NCBI GenBank assembly: GCA_043228905.1
Contig: JBHGNT010000001.1
Location: 2,232,001-2,296,000 of the forward strand
DNA from: Azolla caroliniana
Lineage: Eukaryota > Polypodiophyta
Length of the DNA stretch: 64,000 nt
Reading direction: 5' to 3'
Shown here: positions 61,031 through 64,000 of the stretch, one piece after another
How the letters are laid out: the number at the start of each line of letters is the position of its first letter
Numbering within the stretch: the first letter of the stretch is position 1
The notes under the pieces: generated by a model
What the model was told of the DNA's origin: nothing
Database searches by the model: none
What the model saw: the letters and a program-made list of their open reading frames with translations, nothing else
Made by a program: the position numbers and the translations under genes

Positions 61031-62377
61031 CAGAAGAAGGGCGTCGACTTCGACGAGATATTTGCCCCGGTAGTGAAGATGACCTCCATCCGGACGGTGC
61101 TGAGCATAGCGGCAAGCATGGACCTCGAGGTAGAACAGATGGACGTGAAGACGGCATTCCTTCACGGCGACCTCGAAGAAGAGATCTACATGCAGCAACC
61201 GGAAGGATTCGAGAAGAAAGGGAAGGAGCACCTGGTATGCCGGTTGAAGAAGAGCCTTTACGGACTGAAGCAGGCTCCCCGGCAATGGTACCGGAAGTTC
61301 GACTCTTTCATGACCGACGAAGGGTACCACAAAACGCAGTCCGATCACTGCGTGTTTGTGAAGAAGTTCGAAGGAGGAGACTCTCTAATACTCCTCCTGT
61401 ACGTGGACGACATGTTGATCGTCGGACGGGACCAGGTCAAGATACGGATGCTGAAGAAAGCACTTCACCGAACCTTCTCAATGAAGGACCTGGGTCCGGC
61501 GAGGCAAATACTAGGGATGCACATCATCCGGGACCGGAAGAAGAAGCAGTTGTGGCTGTCACAGGAGAAGTATGTGACAAAGGTGCTTCACCGGTTCAAT
61601 ATGTCGGAAGCAAGACCGGTCGGTTCAACCCTCCCGGCAAACTGCAAGTTGTCCAGCAAGCAAAGCCCCAAGACAAAGGCTGAGAAGGAGGACATGATGA
61701 AAGTACCATATGCCTCTGCCGTCGGAAGCTTGATGTACGCAATGGTGTGTACAAGACCGGACATTGGATACGCAGTAGGAGTGGTGAGCCGGTATATGAG
61801 TAATCCCGGCAAGGAGCACTGGAACGCGGTCAAGTGGATACTCCGATACCTGAAGGGCACGACAAACGTGTGCCTCCGATTCGGCTCCGGTAAGCCCGAA
61901 CTCGACGGCTTTACCGATTCGGATATGTCGGTTGATGCAGATACCAGCCGGTCCACATCAGGGTATGTGATGACGTATGCAGGGGGAGCTGTTTCGTGGC
62001 AGTCGAGGCTGCAGAAGACGGTTGCGTTGTCAACCACGGAGGCGGAGTACATGGCAGCTATTGAAGCCGGCAAGGAAATAATATGGATGAAGGACTTCAT
62101 TAGAGAGCTCGGTATCCGGCAAGAGGAGTACCGACTCTACTGCGACAGTCAGAGTGCCATCCACCTTGCGAAGAACGCGGCCTACCATTCCCGGACGAAA
62201 CACATCCAGCGAAGATATCACTGGATCCGGGAAAGGATAGAAGACAAGGAGTTCGTGCTGACGAAGATCCACACGAATGAGAACGGGTCGGATATGCTGA
62301 CCAAGGTGCTCACACCCGACAAGCTGGAAGCATGCCGGAAGAGGATCGGATTGGAGAGACATCCCATGCCGAAGTGA
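61031..62377 (+). CDS. Copia polyprotein, 3' part: reverse transcriptase and RNase H (after the amber codon)
   Basis: In the same frame as the upstream part and open to TGA at 62375-62377. RT motifs: VDFDEIFAPVVKM, EVEQMDVKTAFLHG (catalytic Asp), YGLKQAPRQWY and LLLYVDDMLIVG (YVDD at 61400-61411). RNase H follows: GFTDSDMSVD (usual copia form is ...D-A-D-W), TSGYVMTYAGGAVSW, STTEAEYMAA, YCDSQSAIHLAKN and RTKHIQRRYHWIRE. All catalytic residues I can locate are kept. The first ATG after the amber codon is at 61073, within RT. Without readthrough or suppression this half would not be made with gag. The stop lies a few bases before the polypurine tract. Confidence 0.9.
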   Translation, partial: QKKGVDFDEIFAPVVKMTSIRTVLSIAASMDLEVEQMDVKTAFLHGDLEEEIYMQQPEGFEKKGKEHLVCRLKKSLYGLKQAPRQWYRKFDSFMTDEGYHKTQSDHCVFVKKFEGGDSLILLLYVDDMLIVGRDQVKIRMLKKALHRTFSMKDLGPARQILGMHIIRDRKKKQLWLSQEKYVTKVLHRFNMSEARPVGSTLPANCKLSSKQSPKTKAEKEDMMKVPYASAVGSLMYAMVCTRPDIGYAVGVVSRYMSNPGKEHWNAVKWILRYLKGTTNVCLRFGSGKPELDGFTDSDMSVDADTSRSTSGYVMTYAGGAVSWQSRLQKTVALSTTEAEYMAAIEAGKEIIWMKDFIRELGIRQEEYRLYCDSQSAIHLAKNAAYHSRTKHIQRRYHWIRERIEDKEFVLTKIHTNENGSDMLTKVLTPDKLEACRKRIGLERHPMPK

Positions 62378-62387
62378 AGGGGGAGTT
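62374..62387 (+). other. Polypurine tract
   Basis: GTGAAGGGGGAGTT lies immediately left of the right LTR. The A/G-rich run GAAGGGGGAG is the expected primer for plus-strand DNA synthesis. Confidence 0.85.
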
Positions 62388-63038
62388 TGTTGGGATTTCG
62401 GTCCCTCCGGATGGGATGTCCGGAGATGAATGACGGCAAGCCCGGTTGCGGTTACGGAACCGGATGATGAAGACCTCGGCTACGGAGCCGGATGATGAAG
62501 ACCCCGGCTACGGAGCCGGCTGATGAAGACCCGGCTACGGAGCCGGATGACGAATGTACCCGGAGAGAGATCCGGATGCGGGGACATATTTGTGAATATG
62601 TTTGCCAAGGGCCCTTGAGGCTATATTTGTAAATAGCCCGAAAGTCATATGTGTATAAATATGACTTTGGGCAAACAGTTTTGTTGTTGCTTCTTATTTT
62701 TCTGTTTTTCCACTCAAGAGGAGTGAAGAGAGAGCAGCCGTGAGAGAGATAGAGCGTGAGAGAGGAGGAGGTCGACGCCTCTGTGTATTTCCGCCGCCTG
62801 TGGCGAGGACAACGAGCTCAAGGTCGTCGCCTTGCAGCTCGCCACTGTATATTTCTCTGTGCATAGTGTTTGGTTTGGAGTCTTGTACTCCCGTGGTTTT
62901 TCCCGTCTAGGGTTTTCCACGTTAATCCCTGTGTATTCGTGTTCTTTCTCTGTGGTTCCTATTTTCTGCTGCATTGATTCGTGCTTACTCGGTTGTGGCC
63001 GAGTGGTGAAGGTGAATCAGAGCGTCGATTTCTCTACA
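62388..63038 (+). repeat. Right LTR of the copia element (651 bp)
   Basis: Identical to the left LTR base for base except for 16 extra bases (GA-rich, near 62745-62762). These look like one more copy of the local GTGAGAGAG unit. It ends CTACA at 63038, followed by the TTTAT target duplication. Confidence 0.97.
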
Positions 63039-63258
63039 TTTATCGATATTTGAAATCTCGAGGGTGGATTGATATTAATCAGATGCGTGTTTTTTTATAT
63101 TACCAGTAGGAATAATCGTAATATTTTTTTGTGGCATCATTCGTGAAGCCATTGATTGTAGAGTTTTCCTAGTGCACTTGGATAGATGTTTTTTACATTC
63201 ATTGGGAATGCACAAATGAAAAATTCCATGTTAAAATATAAGGGTGGACACCTAATTG

Positions 63259-63278
63259 ATATATATATATATATATAT
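63259..63278. repeat. (TA)n microsatellite
   Basis: An alternating AT run of about 20 bases, 220 bases to the right of the copia element. Confidence 0.9.
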
Positions 63279-63678
63279 TCATAAAAGGACCGTTTAGGGT
63301 TTAGAGTCTCCTCAACAATAAGTTTAACATGTTCGACTAGATATAAGCTCAACGTCATTACCCTATAAGTTTTGGTCATGAACCATCCTACACACTTCTC
63401 ATATGGGGTAGTTGAACTTGGAGCACGAGGATTTGTCGCAAAAATGGAATACTTGCATCGGCTTCCAAGTGCTTACTATCTTCTTATTGCAAATGTTTCA
63501 CATTTGGTCTGAGAGGTCAAATTGGGCGATAATAATATCTATCCATCTCTTTCTCGGGCTGTTGACTTGGTGGTGTACACCATACCATCAATCCAAAGTC
63601 AAGGAACAAAGAGTGAATCTAAGTTTGATCGACATCCATCATGGACTCGGTGCCGTGCCGCGCCGTGCCCCACGAGAC

Positions 63679-63903
63679 TCTCTCTCTCTCTCTCTCTCTC
63701 TATTTGGTTTCCCCTCCATGATGGATACGGAGATGAGTGAGGAGGGGTATTCTTTATAATTTCGTTAAAACCTGCTTAAAGCCATCTCTTCATGGTATAA
63801 TTTGGTCTCCCCTCGAAGATGGACGCGGAGATGAGTGAGAATGAGCAGGGGTATTCACTATAATTTCCTTAAACCCTGCTTGAATTCTTCCCTTCATAGT
63901 ACA
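63679..63903. repeat. (CT)n tract and 98-base tandem duplication
   Basis: A (CT)n tract lies at 63679-63700. The unit ATTTGGTTTCCCCTC...GGAGATGAGTGAG...GGGGTATTC...TATAATTTC...TTAAA begins at 63702 and again at 63800. The second copy has a few substitutions and a 6-base insertion. Confidence 0.8.
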
Positions 63904-63995
63904 TTTCATTTCCCTCCGGTCTTTTTTAGTTCCTACTGCAGAAAGAGGTCGAGGGATCTACACTGAGAGAGAGAGAGAGAGAGAGAGAGAAAGAA

Positions 63996-64000
63996 ATGGA
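63996..64000 (+). CDS. Possible first codon of a gene running off the right edge
   Basis: The window ends with a (GA)n tract (63966-63990) and then AAGAAATGGA. A GA/CT-rich leader precedes the start codons of the CCCH and GTP cyclohydrolase genes in this window, and AAATGG is a good plant start context. Only one full codon is visible, so this is a guess. Confidence 0.15.

Larger units (their letters stand above)
57640..63038 (+). mobile_element. Full-length young Ty1/copia LTR retrotransposon
   Basis: The 5399-base element has the order LTR, primer-binding site, gag, protease, integrase, reverse transcriptase, RNase H, polypurine tract, LTR. Integrase before RT defines the Ty1/copia superfamily. 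It is flanked by a perfect 5-base target duplication TTTAT (57635-57639 and 63039-63043). The LTRs begin TGTTGGG and end CTACA. Left and right LTRs show no substitution across 635 aligned bases and differ only by one 16-base indel, so the insertion is recent. The element is GC-rich with many CCGG sites, in contrast to the AT-rich host DNA around it. The polyprotein frame is open except for one TAG at 61028-61030. Tork/TNT1-like is my best guess at lineage, without phylogeny. Confidence 0.97.

Noticed and set aside
60791-61348. 185-codon minus-strand frame across the copia RT
   Set aside because: GC-rich coding DNA gives long antisense frames; no domain is present and the plus-strand motifs explain the sequence.
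60952-61683. 243-codon plus-strand frame in another phase
   Set aside because: It overlaps the RT in a different frame and has the Arg/Gly/Pro-rich look of an out-of-frame translation.

Overview
This is nuclear DNA of a land plant. The genes have canonical GT-AG introns and typical plant products: a tandem-domain GTP cyclohydrolase I, a lysine-rich linker histone H1, a ZFN-type CCCH zinc-finger protein, and an EMB1703-like plastid protein. The space between them is AT-rich and filled with decayed retrotransposons and microsatellites. A large, repeat-rich genome such as a fern or gymnosperm would fit, but the sequence alone does not settle the lineage.

Layout. 0-3.3 kb: a decayed ATCATC/TGTATG minisatellite split by a 2.3 kb retroelement-derived segment. 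3.5-7.2 kb (+): EMB1703-like gene, 4 coding exons. 7.2-9.7 kb: no gene; a degraded repeat and a three-copy minisatellite. 9.7-10.9 kb (-): histone H1, 2 exons. 11-16.5 kb: a pyrimidine-rich GC island and unidentified AT-rich DNA. 16.5-19.6 kb (-): GTP cyclohydrolase I, 2 exons, with a microsatellite-dense upstream region. 20-34 kb: repeat graveyard holding LINE and Ty3/gypsy relics and recent tandem duplications. 34.4-37.1 kb (-): CCCH zinc-finger gene, 6 coding exons. 37-57.6 kb: at least two LINE families in several partial copies, plus copia and gag relics. 57.64-63.04 kb (+): a complete, very young Ty1/copia element. Its LTRs show no substitution, a 5-bp target-site duplication flanks it, and one amber codon interrupts an otherwise open polyprotein. 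The right edge may hold the 5' end of another gene.

The four host genes are unrelated housekeeping or regulatory genes: pterin/folate synthesis, chromatin, RNA binding and plastid function. They form no cluster or pathway. No novel defence or biosynthetic system was found. The most noteworthy signals are an in-frame triplication just before the zinc-binding CEHH motif of GTP cyclohydrolase I, a 17-residue repeat array in the EMB1703-like protein, the nearly intact copia element with its amber codon and a hairpin at its TATA box, and a microhomology-joined rearrangement inside one LINE copy.
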